Below are positions 17,609 through 26,073 of a DNA stretch of 64,000 bases, piece by piece. Source of the DNA: Paenibacillus caui (GTDB taxonomy: Bacteria; Bacillota; Bacilli; Paenibacillales; Paenibacillaceae). The DNA lies in the NCBI RefSeq assembly GCF_019904135.1, contig NZ_JAIOGQ010000004.1, positions 113,491-177,490 of the forward strand, in the 5' to 3' direction. The notes beneath the pieces are model-generated. The model ran no database searches, was not told the origin of the DNA, and saw only the letters and a program-made list of their open reading frames with translations. Position numbers and translations under genes: made by a program. The number at the start of each line of letters is the position of its first letter. The stretch's first letter is position 1.

Positions 17609-18202
17609 ATGACGGATTCCCAACTGATTAAAGAAATTAAAGAAGGCAATACTGAGCTGTATTCCCATTTGATGCGACGTTACCAGCGAAAAATTTTGAC
17701 TTTTGTCTACCATATGCTTAAAAGCGCCAATCTCGAGTTGCTTGCCGAGGATCTATGTTCGGAGACGTTTTACAAGGCCTTTCGCAGTTTGCATTCCTTC
17801 CGGGAAGTGGATGCATCGTTCTCGACCTGGCTTTATACGATCGCCAGAAATACCGTGCTAAGCGAACTGCGCAAGCAGCGCAGCAGCAACGTTCCGCTGG
17901 AAGACAGCGGTTATGTTCCGGTTGCGCCGCACGAAATTATTCCGGAGCAGGCCATTCTCCGCAATGAGAGAGTCAGCAAGGTGAGGGACGCCATCAACAA
18001 TCTTCCGGAAAAGCAAAGATCGGCTTTGATTTTGCGGGAGTACGACCAACTGGATTATCATGAGATTTCTGTCATTTTGGGACAAAGCATCAGCGCCGTT
18101 AAGTCGCTGCTGTTCCGTGCTAGGAGCAGTGTGAAAAATCAGCTTGAACCCTACTTCTATGAACCGTTTTTTGAGCAACTCGAAGGGATGAAGAGCAGAT
18201 GA
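17609..18202 (+). CDS. ECF-type RNA polymerase sigma factor
   Basis: Group 4 sigma factor, 197 aa. Region 2 includes AEDLCSETFYKAFRSLHSF and FSTWLYTIARNTVLSELRK (-10 recognition); region 4 is LPEKQRSALILREYDQLDYHEISVILGQS followed by AVKSLLFRAR (-35 helix-turn-helix). AGGAGGATCGC precedes the ATG. Its stop overlaps the anti-sigma start (ATGA), so the pair is coupled. I cannot assign it to SigW, SigX or another group. It occupies the place where aroE follows tyrA in B. subtilis. Confidence 0.92.
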   Translation: MTDSQLIKEIKEGNTELYSHLMRRYQRKILTFVYHMLKSANLELLAEDLCSETFYKAFRSLHSFREVDASFSTWLYTIARNTVLSELRKQRSSNVPLEDSGYVPVAPHEIIPEQAILRNERVSKVRDAINNLPEKQRSALILREYDQLDYHEISVILGQSISAVKSLLFRARSSVKNQLEPYFYEPFFEQLEGMKSR

Positions 18203-18798
18203 ACTGTAAAGAGGCCCAAGACATGTTTGGATGGATCTGGGATTTGCCTGAATCCCATCCGGAACGCAAGCGTTTGGAGTGGCACATGCGCGGGTGTGAA
18301 GACTGCTCAGAACAGTTTGAAATCTGGCAGGAAAGCTTGAATCTCGTACATAGTTTGCCCGTCGAGGTTTGCGAAGAACGTGCTGAAGCCGTTAACCGCA
18401 AGGTTATGGACCGGATTTACGCGGAGTCACCGTGGCTGGCACCCGGCAAAGAAACGGCATCCGAACGCTTATTCCGCAAACGGCTGATGATTTGGGCTGC
18501 CGGTTTTATGTCCGTATTTCTGATTAGTGTAATTCTATACGCTTTTTCCGGGCCATTATCGAGTAAAAGTGATGAAACAATGGGCTCCGGGCTGATTCCG
18601 ACGGCTGTGGCCGGTACGGAAAGCGTGTCCGGTTCCCACATGAGGTATAATCTGACCAATGTTTCAAGCGGAATTGTCGATCCTTATGTCGTAGGCATGA
18701 ATCCGGTTCACCCCCTATACTGGATGGTTTTGTCCATGGTCGCAATGGGGCTTGCGCTGCTGGCCTGGAGGGGGCTGCGACGCGTCAGACATCACTAA
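18199..18798 (+). CDS. Membrane-anchored zinc-finger anti-sigma factor
   Basis: Partner of the preceding sigma factor. The cytoplasmic N-terminus has Cys3 and the ZAS motif His29-x3-Cys33-x2-Cys36. Two hydrophobic segments (about 97-116 and 174-192) would anchor it, leaving an outside loop of roughly 55 residues that may receive the signal or be cleaved. The signal is unknown. The gene ends 21 nt before repeat copy B. Confidence 0.88.
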   Translation: MNCKEAQDMFGWIWDLPESHPERKRLEWHMRGCEDCSEQFEIWQESLNLVHSLPVEVCEERAEAVNRKVMDRIYAESPWLAPGKETASERLFRKRLMIWAAGFMSVFLISVILYAFSGPLSSKSDETMGSGLIPTAVAGTESVSGSHMRYNLTNVSSGIVDPYVVGMNPVHPLYWMVLSMVAMGLALLAWRGLRRVRHH

Positions 18799-18819
18799 CG
18801 GCAAAGGACATTCATAACT

Positions 18820-18887
18820 TTTCCAGGGTCCCCGTCAAGTGCCTGAAATCGTTTTGAAGTGAACGCCCCACGTCTGTGGGGTTGTTT
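18820..18887 (+). repeat. Intergenic repeat, copy B
   Basis: A 68-nt element, TTTCCAGGGTCCCCG onward, homologous to copy A at 17258. Its 3' end is a functional-looking terminator. The two copies lie about 1.5 kb apart in the same orientation. Confidence 0.65.
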
Positions 18888-18888
18888 T
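18866..18888 (+). terminator. Terminator after anti-sigma gene, inside repeat copy B
   Basis: CCCCAC, loop GTCT, GTGGGG, then TTGTTTT. It ends the sigma/anti-sigma transcript 37 nt before the phosphatase ATG. Confidence 0.75.
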
Positions 18889-18924
18889 ATAAGCATACCG
18901 ACTGCAATCACAAGGAGGTCTCTC

Positions 18925-19518
18925 ATGATAGTTGGCTTGATCCGCCATGGACTCACAGACTGGAATGCCATCGGCAAAATACAGGGACGAAGCGACATCC
19001 CGCTGAACAATGAGGGGAGGAGGCAAGCTAAGCTGCTTGCAGATCGCCTGGTTCAGGAACCGCTCAAATGGGATTTCGTCATAACAAGCGGTTTGTCCCG
19101 CGCTCAGGAGACGGGAGAAATCATTGCCGAAGCACTAAAGATTCCGGTATATGATCCCGATTCCAGACTGCTGGAGCGCTCTTTCGGCAAAGCGGAAGGG
19201 CTGACGCAGAGCGAGCGTGAAAGCTTATGGGGTAAAGAGTGGGATATGCAGGAGCTAGGACAGGAGAAGGAATCGGAGGTTCAAAGCCGGGCTTTGGCTT
19301 TTATGGCCGATCTGGCCAAGCGGTTTCCGCACAGCAACGTGCTCGTAGTGACCCACGGCGGCCTGTTGGCGCAGCTCTATATGGGATTATATAAGTCTAA
19401 GTATAAGGAAAGAATCGGCAATTTGTCCCTGTCCATACTGGAGAAACAGGAAGCGGAGTGGGAGATTGTTCTATTTAACTGTACAAAGCATCTCACTTCG
19501 GCTGCCGGAAAGCAGTAA
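18925..19518 (+). CDS. Histidine phosphatase family protein
   Basis: Phosphoglycerate-mutase-like phosphatase, 197 aa. The catalytic RHG motif is in VGLIRHGLTDWN (His8), followed by GRSDIPLNNEGRRQA; the second histidine is in VVTHGGLLAQLY. AAGGAGGTCTCTC before ATG 18925 fixes the start inside a longer open frame. The substrate cannot be told: relatives include CobC, PhoE and small-metabolite phosphatases. A terminator follows. Confidence 0.88.
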   Translation: MIVGLIRHGLTDWNAIGKIQGRSDIPLNNEGRRQAKLLADRLVQEPLKWDFVITSGLSRAQETGEIIAEALKIPVYDPDSRLLERSFGKAEGLTQSERESLWGKEWDMQELGQEKESEVQSRALAFMADLAKRFPHSNVLVVTHGGLLAQLYMGLYKSKYKERIGNLSLSILEKQEAEWEIVLFNCTKHLTSAAGKQ

Positions 19519-19559
19519 ACGTTTTTTTCGAATTGCATAGCATCATCCTACTTTATGAA

Positions 19560-19607
19560 GGGACCGCTCAGAAGCTTGCAGGCTGCAGGCTGCTAAGCGG
19601 TCTTTTT
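19560..19607 (+). terminator. Terminator after the histidine phosphatase gene
   Basis: GGACCGCT pairs with AGCGGTCT across a loop that itself holds an imperfect GCAGGCT duplication, followed by TTTTT. Confidence 0.75.
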
Positions 19608-19673
19608 GCATGATGATGGCTGCTGACAAGAGATTATTTATAAATCAAGAGATACAAGCAAGATTATAACTTG

Positions 19674-19940
19674 TTAACGGATAAAGCTGATCATCACTAG
19701 AATGATTAATAATACAGGGATGATATACAAAAAAATATAACCTAAATATCTGGTGGGTTTTGGCATACTCTCCAAGTTGATTTTTTTTGGCCCTCCGCCA
19801 CCTTCGATTTGCTGCAACGGTCTTAAATGCTCATCTACATATCCCTCTTGCTGCTCAGCAATGATTAATGGTTCGGTTATAGATTCCCTCTCTGTTGTCT
19901 GGGGTTTATTTCCATTCTTGGATTGGGAAAGACCTGGCAT
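19674..19940 (-). CDS. Small membrane protein of unknown function, 88 aa
   Basis: No family recognised. The N-terminal 60 residues are polar with an EGGGGPKK linker; a single hydrophobic helix (about 66-86, YIFLYIIPVLLIILVMISF) ends the protein, giving a tail-anchored topology. An in-frame TGA three codons before the ATG fixes the start. The ribosome-binding site (AGGAAAGCGAG) is weak and distant. A plausible promoter is TTGTTA (20007-20002), 18 nt, TAAATT (19983-19978). It is the only minus-strand gene in this part and is AT-rich compared with neighbours. Evidence is mainly composition and the transmembrane segment. Confidence 0.5.
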   Translation of the reverse strand: MPGLSQSKNGNKPQTTERESITEPLIIAEQQEGYVDEHLRPLQQIEGGGGPKKINLESMPKPTRYLGYIFLYIIPVLLIILVMISFIR

Positions 19941-20198
19941 CCAGAATCAACTCGCTTTCCTGATTGGAAATTTATTGAATTTATGGATTCTTTATTTATG
20001 ATAACAAAAAAACGGGGAAAGTCTAATATTTGCGTTTACCAAGCGGAACCCGCCTTTAACTTGGCCTAGCACGTTCATGAACCTTAGGGAAGTTGTTGTT
20101 CTCGGACGTTTTCCGGTTTGGAGCACTTTTTTTTAAGGAGACGGAATAAAAGACGGAGGATTTCCCATAATGGTATTAAAACGGTGAGGCGATGATCC

Positions 20199-21344
20199 AT
20201 GAATCTGGCAGAAATGCTGACATATGCCGATATCGAAATGCTCTCGAAAATTGCTGCGCACTATGAATGCAATTGCAATTCCCATTCAAAGATGGAGCTG
20301 ATCCAGTCCATTTTAAACAAGATGGGGAACCGGGAGTTCATTCAGGAGCATGTCGACCAAATGGGCATTGAAGATCTCCGCTTTCTCAACACTTTGCTGT
20401 TCGACAGAAGGAACCGCTTAAGCCTTGAGGAACTGCTCGCCAGTGCCGGCCAGGCGAAATTTAGCCCGGAAGACAAGAATAGCGGGTCAGGGTCAGTCCG
20501 CGAAATGATTGCGAGGTTCAGGCAAAGGGGCTGGCTGTTCAACGGCTCTACCCCGAACACCCGGTATTTGTTCGGTGTGCCGGAGGACTTGAAGTCAAGG
20601 TTTCGGAGCGTGCTGGAGCAGCAAATTGTTTCACAGGTTGTGAAGGTTCAGGAGCCGACAGTTTACCGTGAGGAGCAGGAGCAGGCGCCCGAAGACCTGT
20701 ACCTGCTGCTGCATTATATTCAGAGACACGAAATTCAGCTGAATTCGGAAGGCGTCATGTACAAGCGTAATCAATCCCAGCTAATGGAGAAGCTATATGT
20801 CGGTGAACCTCTTGTCGGGCGAGCCGGGTGGCGCTTCGGGTACGGCAGGAGGTTCAGGGATTATCCGGACAGATTTGCCCTCCTGTACGATTATGCTTGC
20901 CACCGCGGATTCATTCGCGAACAGGCTGGACGGCTGACCCTGACGGAGCTTGGAGACAAGGCCGTGCAGGAAGAGACAAAGGAGCCATTGCTTTGCCTGA
21001 TCCACTTTTGGTTAAGACTGTATAAAGGACCTATCCCCAATTTGCTCTCTCTGATTTATTGGATCGATCAAGGTTGTGCCCTGTGGACCAGCGCTGCTTC
21101 CCTGCTTGAAACGATGCAGCGTTTTATCAGGCCGTTCTATTATGACACTCCGGAATCAATTTTTCGGGAGCGCATCATCAAGATGATGCTTCACTTGGGG
21201 ATGGTTAAAGTCGGAGAGGATGCTGAGCATGGGGCGGTTTTGCGGATGACGCCGGCCGGAAGGTCCTATGTGAAGAGCCTGGTTGCCGGCACGGCCGGTT
21301 TAACGGACAACAAGACAACGGATAAAAGCAATATTCGGGTGTAA
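20199..21344 (+). CDS. Conserved-looking protein of unknown function, 381 aa
   Basis: I do not recognise a family. The protein is soluble and mostly helical, with no signal peptide or transmembrane segment. It opens MNLAEMLTYADIEMLSKIAAHY, and several stretches look like winged-helix units, for example near residues 155-190 and the C-terminal 330-365 (RIIKMMLHLGMVKVGED). A weak GTGAGGCG precedes the ATG. It lies where B. subtilis has ypiA but has no clear TPR repeats. The next gene is a small IDEAL-domain protein 41 nt away. The 200 nt before it carry no clear promoter. Confidence 0.75.
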   Translation: MNLAEMLTYADIEMLSKIAAHYECNCNSHSKMELIQSILNKMGNREFIQEHVDQMGIEDLRFLNTLLFDRRNRLSLEELLASAGQAKFSPEDKNSGSGSVREMIARFRQRGWLFNGSTPNTRYLFGVPEDLKSRFRSVLEQQIVSQVVKVQEPTVYREEQEQAPEDLYLLLHYIQRHEIQLNSEGVMYKRNQSQLMEKLYVGEPLVGRAGWRFGYGRRFRDYPDRFALLYDYACHRGFIREQAGRLTLTELGDKAVQEETKEPLLCLIHFWLRLYKGPIPNLLSLIYWIDQGCALWTSAASLLETMQRFIRPFYYDTPESIFRERIIKMMLHLGMVKVGEDAEHGAVLRMTPAGRSYVKSLVAGTAGLTDNKTTDKSNIRV

Positions 21345-21385
21345 AAGATACCTATACTATTTCATATCTGTTGGAGGTGCATCCC

Positions 21386-21568
21386 ATGGATAAAATGAAG
21401 GCTACTTACGAAGTCATGTTGGCTCTGGCAGCAGAGATGGTTCTGGACGAAGCTTTACGCAAACATCGTGAGGAACAATTGTACGGCGAAATAGACAGTG
21501 CATTGGCAGAGGGCGATGAAGTAGCTTTTCGGCTTCTGACGGATCAACTGAAAACTTTGCAAAGCTGA
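21386..21568 (+). CDS. IDEAL-domain protein, 60 aa
   Basis: A short, almost all-helical acidic protein (MDKMKATYEVMLALAAEM). VLDEALRKHREEQLYGEIDSAL followed by GDEVAFRLLTDQLKTL fits the IDEAL domain found at the C-terminus of B. subtilis YpiB and in ComK-related small proteins. GGAGGTG at 21373 supports ATG 21386. The YpiB N-terminal UPF0302 part is absent. The role is unknown, probably in protein interaction. Confidence 0.7.
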   Translation: MDKMKATYEVMLALAAEMVLDEALRKHREEQLYGEIDSALAEGDEVAFRLLTDQLKTLQS

Positions 21569-21589
21569 CGAAGAAATGCCGGGATTAAG

Positions 21590-21617
21590 GAAATGCCGAT
21601 GGCATTTCTTCTTTTTT
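21590..21617 (+). terminator. Terminator after the IDEAL-domain gene
   Basis: GAAATGCC, loop GAT, GGCATTTC, then TTCTTTTTTG: a perfect 8-bp stem. Confidence 0.85.
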
Positions 21618-21688
21618 GTGCAAAAGCCATGATTGGGATATAGTAGAACTTATACGGCAAGCAAAATTATTGGAAAAGGAGTAGGTTC

Positions 21689-22315
21689 ATGCAATTGTCT
21701 GTGCTATGGAGCCGCCGTTTCTTAACGAATCCCCTTATTTTATGGCTCCTGTTCATCTGTAATCTGCTTGGAACGATATACGGATACATATGGTACGGCT
21801 CGCAGCTTCAAGACACGGTCAATAACTATCCGGTCTGGCTGGTTGTTTTTGTCCCGGACAGCCCGACAGCGAGTCTGTTTTTTACGCTGTCTATTCTATT
21901 TCTTCTACTGGAACACCGATTCGTTAAATGGCTGAAAATCCGAATGCTGATTGAAGCTTTGGGTGTAGTAACAAGCATCAAATACGGGATATGGGCTGTA
22001 GCTATGATTTTTGCAGGCGCTTATCAGGGGGGGACCCTCGCCTGGCAGGACTATATGCTGACCGCTTCTCATTTGGCGATGGCGGCAGAGGCTCTTCTAT
22101 ACGTCCGCTTCTTCCGCTGCGGGACCTGGATGATTCTGTGCGCGGCGGCCTGGACCTTTCTGAATGATACGGTGGACTATAGCTTTGGGGTTTACCCCTG
22201 GCTGCCTGACCAGCTTGATGACAACGTTACGGAAGTTCAGAATTTCACCTTTTTGCTTACGCTCTTCAGCAGCGCCTTGTCATGGATCAGCGTAAGGCTC
22301 TCGGGAAGGGAGTAG
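21689..22315 (+). CDS. ypjA: DUF1405 membrane protein, YpjA-like
   Basis: A 208-aa integral-membrane protein with about five hydrophobic segments, starting LSVLWSRRFLTNPLILWLLF and containing YGSQLQDTVNNYPVWLVVFVPDSPTASLF, characteristic of YpjA. AAAAGGAGTAGGTTC precedes the ATG. Function unknown. In B. subtilis it follows qcrABC; those cytochrome bc genes are missing here. ypjB follows 77 nt later, as in B. subtilis. Confidence 0.85.
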   Translation: MQLSVLWSRRFLTNPLILWLLFICNLLGTIYGYIWYGSQLQDTVNNYPVWLVVFVPDSPTASLFFTLSILFLLLEHRFVKWLKIRMLIEALGVVTSIKYGIWAVAMIFAGAYQGGTLAWQDYMLTASHLAMAAEALLYVRFFRCGTWMILCAAAWTFLNDTVDYSFGVYPWLPDQLDDNVTEVQNFTFLLTLFSSALSWISVRLSGRE

Positions 22316-22392
22316 AGCTCTTCAAGACGGAAACCGTCTTCTCGTTCTAAGTTGAGACAACCTGCCATAAATTGTGGTAGGAGGGATGTCCG

Positions 22393-23271
22393 GTGAATGG
22401 AAGAGTCGGTTGGCGCAGAATTGCAGCAGCGGTTTTGGCATTGATGGTTTTCTTGGCCTGGCAGTGGAATTTTGTCCCTGCCGCCGCAGCGAAGGAAGAT
22501 GGCCCTAGGGCCCGGCAGGAGCAGCTGCTCCTGCTGGAACGGGCTTCGGAATCGCTGTATCAGTCCATGCAAAACGGCCGCGCAGAAGAAGCCCAGAAAG
22601 CCATGGGAACCATTTCGTCCCTGATCGGGGAAATATCATATCAAGGCCTTACAGGTGTGGAAGGGATCCACGAGCTGACGGCGTGTGTGATGGATGCCCG
22701 TTCCGTTCTTTACAAAGCGGAACCTTCACCCGAAGCTTGGAAAACGTCCTCGGCCCGCCTGCGTCTGGCCGTAGACAGTTTGATTCATGTGAAGGGAGCG
22801 CTCTGGCTTCAATATTATAAGGTGTTAACAGACGATGCGGACCAATTGTCCAAGGCTTCTATTCAAAACGACCTGCAGGGCGTCAAGCGTTCTTTTTCGG
22901 AGATGCGGGATCATTATGAGATGATTCGCTCTGCGGCGGTCATCCGGAAGGATCCCTCCGAGATTGCGGCCGTGGATTCCTGGATGTCCTATATAGAAGG
23001 CTTGAGCGGCGGAAACAAAAGTGATCTTGGCGAACTGCAAAAAGCCCTTGCAGGAGGGCAAGGGCTTTTGAATAGGTTGTTCGGCAAACCGAGAGAGCAG
23101 CCAGTGCTTCTTCCTATTGCCGGGTACAGCAATCCATGGCGATGGAGTTTGCTGATCGGCGTCTGGATATTGCTGGCGCTGGGCTATACCGCTTACCGCA
23201 AGTATGCCGCCGAGCAGGAGCTGCAGCCTGTGATGATGCCGAAAGAGCAGCCTTCGGACAAACGTACCTGA
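22393..23271 (+). CDS. ypjB: Sporulation-associated protein YpjB
   Basis: A 292-aa exported membrane protein. An N-terminal signal-like helix (AAAVLALMVFLAWQW) ends at AAAAKE; a helical extracytoplasmic region follows; a second membrane helix (LLIGVWILLALGYTAY, near residue 255) is followed by a short cytoplasmic tail. The start is GTG 22393 behind AGGAGGG. Identification rests on position after ypjA and topology. The molecular role is unknown. Confidence 0.75.
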   Translation: MNGRVGWRRIAAAVLALMVFLAWQWNFVPAAAAKEDGPRARQEQLLLLERASESLYQSMQNGRAEEAQKAMGTISSLIGEISYQGLTGVEGIHELTACVMDARSVLYKAEPSPEAWKTSSARLRLAVDSLIHVKGALWLQYYKVLTDDADQLSKASIQNDLQGVKRSFSEMRDHYEMIRSAAVIRKDPSEIAAVDSWMSYIEGLSGGNKSDLGELQKALAGGQGLLNRLFGKPREQPVLLPIAGYSNPWRWSLLIGVWILLALGYTAYRKYAAEQELQPVMMPKEQPSDKRT

Positions 23272-23291
23272 TGAGAGCAGCAGCTTGTCCG
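23255..23291. terminator. Possible bidirectional hairpin between ypjB and yitT-like gene
   Basis: CGGACAA and TTGTCCG form a 7-bp inverted repeat between convergent genes. U-tracts are poor in both directions. Confidence 0.35.
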
Positions 23292-23300
23292 AACAAAACG

Positions 23301-24170
23301 TTACTCTTCACGGAACCCCTCGCCTTGTACGTCATGCACGTCGTTAATGACCATGAAAGCCTTGGGGTCTATCGATTTGACGAGCAGGCTGAGGCGGCGG
23401 ATTTCGTGTCTTGCCACCACGCAGTACACCATATTTTTGCCCTTTTTGGAATAAGCGCCTATCGCCGGAATGAGCGTTACGCCCCGCTCCATATCTTTCG
23501 TGATCAAATCTGCGATTTGTTCGGCGTGGTCCGTTATGATCATGAAAGCTCTGGCCGCATAGGCGCCTTCCTGGATGAAATCGATCACTTTCGAAGAGAT
23601 GTAGACGGCTACCAAGGTGTACAGCACTTTTTCAATCGGAATGAACAGCAAGGAAAGACCGATGATGATGACATCGATGATTAAAATGACCTGACCCATG
23701 CTCCACCCGAACTTGCGGTTCATAATCCGGGCAACGATATCCGACCCGCCCGTCGTGCCGCCATAGCGAAAGACGATGCCGAGTCCTGCGCCCAGCGTTA
23801 CACCTGCATATAATGAAGCTAATATGTAGTCGTGCTCGGTACGGAACGGAATGATCCAGCCCCGATTCATCAAATGCTCAAACAGCCACAGGAAAAAAGT
23901 GAGCGATCCGATCCCTGCCCCGGTGTAGACGATTTGCCTTCCGCCAAGCATTTTCCAACCCAGCATAAACAAAGGAATGTTGATGACAAGAGTCGTCAAT
24001 GAGGGCGATACGCCAAATCCGTACTTCAGAAGCACGGTAATCCCGGTGACTCCTCCTTCGGTAAGCTTGTTTGGAATAATGAAATAAAGCAGCCCGAATG
24101 CATAAATAGCGGTGCCCAGCAGGATGGGCAGCGTTGTTTTGATTGCGGTGGACAATTTTTCCGTAATCAT
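23301..24170 (-). CDS. YitT-family membrane protein (DUF2179 C-terminus), YpjC-like
   Basis: A 289-aa protein with about six membrane helices in the first 200 residues (TLPILLGTAIYAFGLLYFII, GITVLLKYGFGVSPSL, GTTGGSDIVARI) and a soluble C-terminal DUF2179-type domain with GVTLIPAIGAYSKKGKNMV. The family includes several B. subtilis paralogues of unknown transport role. It lies at the ypjC position, but on the opposite strand to its neighbours. AGAGGGG precedes the ATG. Confidence 0.88.
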   Translation of the reverse strand: MITEKLSTAIKTTLPILLGTAIYAFGLLYFIIPNKLTEGGVTGITVLLKYGFGVSPSLTTLVINIPLFMLGWKMLGGRQIVYTGAGIGSLTFFLWLFEHLMNRGWIIPFRTEHDYILASLYAGVTLGAGLGIVFRYGGTTGGSDIVARIMNRKFGWSMGQVILIIDVIIIGLSLLFIPIEKVLYTLVAVYISSKVIDFIQEGAYAARAFMIITDHAEQIADLITKDMERGVTLIPAIGAYSKKGKNMVYCVVARHEIRRLSLLVKSIDPKAFMVINDVHDVQGEGFREE

Positions 24171-24249
24171 TGAATCCCCTCTTCGTATAACTTAGTCAAA
24201 ATGAAGAACATTCCTAGTATACCTTTTCCGGCGTACTTTAAAAAAGCAT

Positions 24250-24278
24250 TTGTTTTCATTTCGCCTTTAAGATAACAT
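24250..24278 (+). promoter_or_regulatory. Possible promoter of the ypjD-dapB transcript
   Basis: TTGTTT, 17 nt, TAACAT in the divergent gap before ypjD. No better candidate is present up to bshA, so this may drive the long dapB-cca-birA run. Confidence 0.45.
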
Positions 24279-24318
24279 AAGGGGGGAAAATGCAAGTGAA
24301 GGAAAGAAGGGATTGCAA

Positions 24319-24651
24319 ATGGCTGACAGACCGCTCTCGGAGCTTCAGCGTGAAGTAGATGCGTACATATCACAGTTTAAAGAGGGATATTTCAGTCCGC
24401 TTTCCATGCTGGCCCGAATGAGCGAAGAAGTAGGCGAACTGGCCCGGGAGGTAAACCACCGGTTTGGAGAGAAACCGAAGAAAAAGACGGAGGCGGATAA
24501 CTCCATAGAGCTCGAGCTTGGCGATATTTTATTTATTACCATTTGTTTCGCTAACTCGCTAGGGATAGATTTGACAGAAGCCCATGACAAAGTGATGCAC
24601 AAATTCAATACAAGGGATGCAAACCGCTGGACCAAAAAGAACACCGAATAG
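24319..24651 (+). CDS. ypjD: MazG-like nucleotide pyrophosphohydrolase, YpjD
   Basis: All-alpha NTP pyrophosphohydrolase, 110 aa. The MazG metal-binding pattern EEVGELAREVNH (EExxE) pairs with the downstream ELGDILFITICFAN (ExxD). ATG 24319 with AAGAAGGGA is preferred to an upstream TTG. It probably removes a non-canonical nucleotide. It sits before dapB as in B. subtilis, with one TPR gene between. Confidence 0.88.
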   Translation: MADRPLSELQREVDAYISQFKEGYFSPLSMLARMSEEVGELAREVNHRFGEKPKKKTEADNSIELELGDILFITICFANSLGIDLTEAHDKVMHKFNTRDANRWTKKNTE

Positions 24652-24701
24652 GCCGTATCTTCATATGCTGTAGCAGCAGCCCATCCAAGGGGGGACAGCA
24701 T

Positions 24702-25235
24702 ATGAAGGCAGACGACTATTTGAACAAGGCGTACAAATGCATCTTTGACAATGATTTCGAACAGGCGATTGACTGGTTTGAAAAGGCGATATCGGTTGAA
24801 CCGCGCAGAGCGGATATCCGCTACCGCTGCTCCATAACCTATGCGCGCAGCAACAGGTTGGAGCAGGCCATCCAAAATGTCCGGGAAGCCATCAGGCTCG
24901 ATCCCGAAGAGCAGGCGTACCGGCTTCATTATCAGCGTCTTCAAGCGAGGGAACTGACCCGGAAAGCTGTTAACAAGCTACAATTCAGGCAGGATGACGA
25001 TTACGGCGAGGCGAAAGAAGCAGTCGGACTGCTTGAAGAAGCGGCAAAGCTCGACCCGCTGTCGGCACAAATTCAGATATGGCTGGCACTCGGATACGGG
25101 GAGCTCAAAAACTACCGCAAGGCACTGACGGCTATCTGGGAAGCATCCGCTCTGATGCAGGATGACACGGTATCCGAACATTTGAAAAAACTGGAGCAGC
25201 GCTTCAAGACTTATATCGATCACTCATCAAACTAG
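24702..25235 (+). CDS. TPR-repeat protein, 177 aa
   Basis: Contains at least three tetratricopeptide-like helix pairs: KCIFDNDFEQAIDWFEKAIS, then YARSNRLEQAIQNVREAIRLDP, and ALGYGELKNYRKALTAIWEAS. The unit would be a protein-interaction scaffold in the cytoplasm. AAGGGGGGACAGC precedes the ATG. It lies between ypjD and dapB, 17 nt from dapB. Function unknown. Confidence 0.8.
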   Translation: MKADDYLNKAYKCIFDNDFEQAIDWFEKAISVEPRRADIRYRCSITYARSNRLEQAIQNVREAIRLDPEEQAYRLHYQRLQARELTRKAVNKLQFRQDDDYGEAKEAVGLLEEAAKLDPLSAQIQIWLALGYGELKNYRKALTAIWEASALMQDDTVSEHLKKLEQRFKTYIDHSSN

Positions 25236-25252
25236 AGAATGGAGAGAATTTT

Positions 25253-26056
25253 ATGGCAGAACAAATTCGTGTAGCAGTCGCAGGGGCGGCAGGCAGAATG
25301 GGTAGAGAAGTGGTGAAAATGGTGCTGGAAGATGCCGAGCTTGAGCTCGTTTGTGCCGTAAACCGATCCCATGCAGGAACTGACGCCGGAACGCTGGTAG
25401 GTCTGCCGGCTTCCGGCATCAAGCTGGAGAGCGACCTTGCGAAGGCGCTCGGATCTTGCGATGCCGATGTCCTGGTTGATTTTACCACTCCTCAATCGGT
25501 CTATGCCAATACTGAACTGGCTATCTCACTTGGCGTGCGGCCAGTCGCCGGAGCTACCGGGTTTACGCCTGAGCAGATTGAGGAACTGGACAAGCAGTGC
25601 CGGATGCAAGGGATCGGCGGGCTGATTGCTCCGAATTTTTCAATCGGAGCGATTCTGATGATGCAATTCGCTGCCCAGGCAGCCAAATATTTTCCCCATC
25701 TGGAAATTATCGAATATCATGGAGATCAGAAGCTTGACGCTCCTTCCGGTACGGCCATCAAGACGGCGGAATGGATCGCCGCGAATCGCGAGGAAATCAG
25801 GCAGGGAAACCCTAACGAAGAAGAAACGATCGAGGGAGCCAGAGGCGGCTATTATAACGGTTTCCGGATTCATAGCGTACGACTGCCGGGCGTCTTTGCC
25901 CAGCAGGAAGTCGTATTCGGCGGGTTTGGCCAGAGTCTGAAGATCCGCAGCGATTCTTACGACCGGGCCGCCTATATGCCAGGGGTTAATCAAGCGATAA
26001 AAAAGGTTATGAACTATAAAGGGATGCTCTATGGTTTCGAGCATCTGATGGAGTAG
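25253..26056 (+). CDS. dapB: 4-hydroxy-tetrahydrodipicolinate reductase
   Basis: NAD(P)H-dependent reductase of the lysine/meso-DAP pathway, also supplying dipicolinate for spores. The N-terminal Rossmann motif [15 protein letters not shown] and catalytic [15 protein letters not shown] are conserved; the usual HH pair reads YH here. Length 267 aa is normal. GGAGAG precedes the ATG. It heads the dapB-mgsA-bshB1-bshA-cca-birA run, as in B. subtilis. Confidence 0.96.
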   Translation: MAEQIRVAVAGAAGRMGREVVKMVLEDAELELVCAVNRSHAGTDAGTLVGLPASGIKLESDLAKALGSCDADVLVDFTTPQSVYANTELAISLGVRPVAGATGFTPEQIEELDKQCRMQGIGGLIAPNFSIGAILMMQFAAQAAKYFPHLEIIEYHGDQKLDAPSGTAIKTAEWIAANREEIRQGNPNEEETIEGARGGYYNGFRIHSVRLPGVFAQQEVVFGGFGQSLKIRSDSYDRAAYMPGVNQAIKKVMNYKGMLYGFEHLME

Positions 26057-26073
26057 AGGGAGGAATTAGGGAT

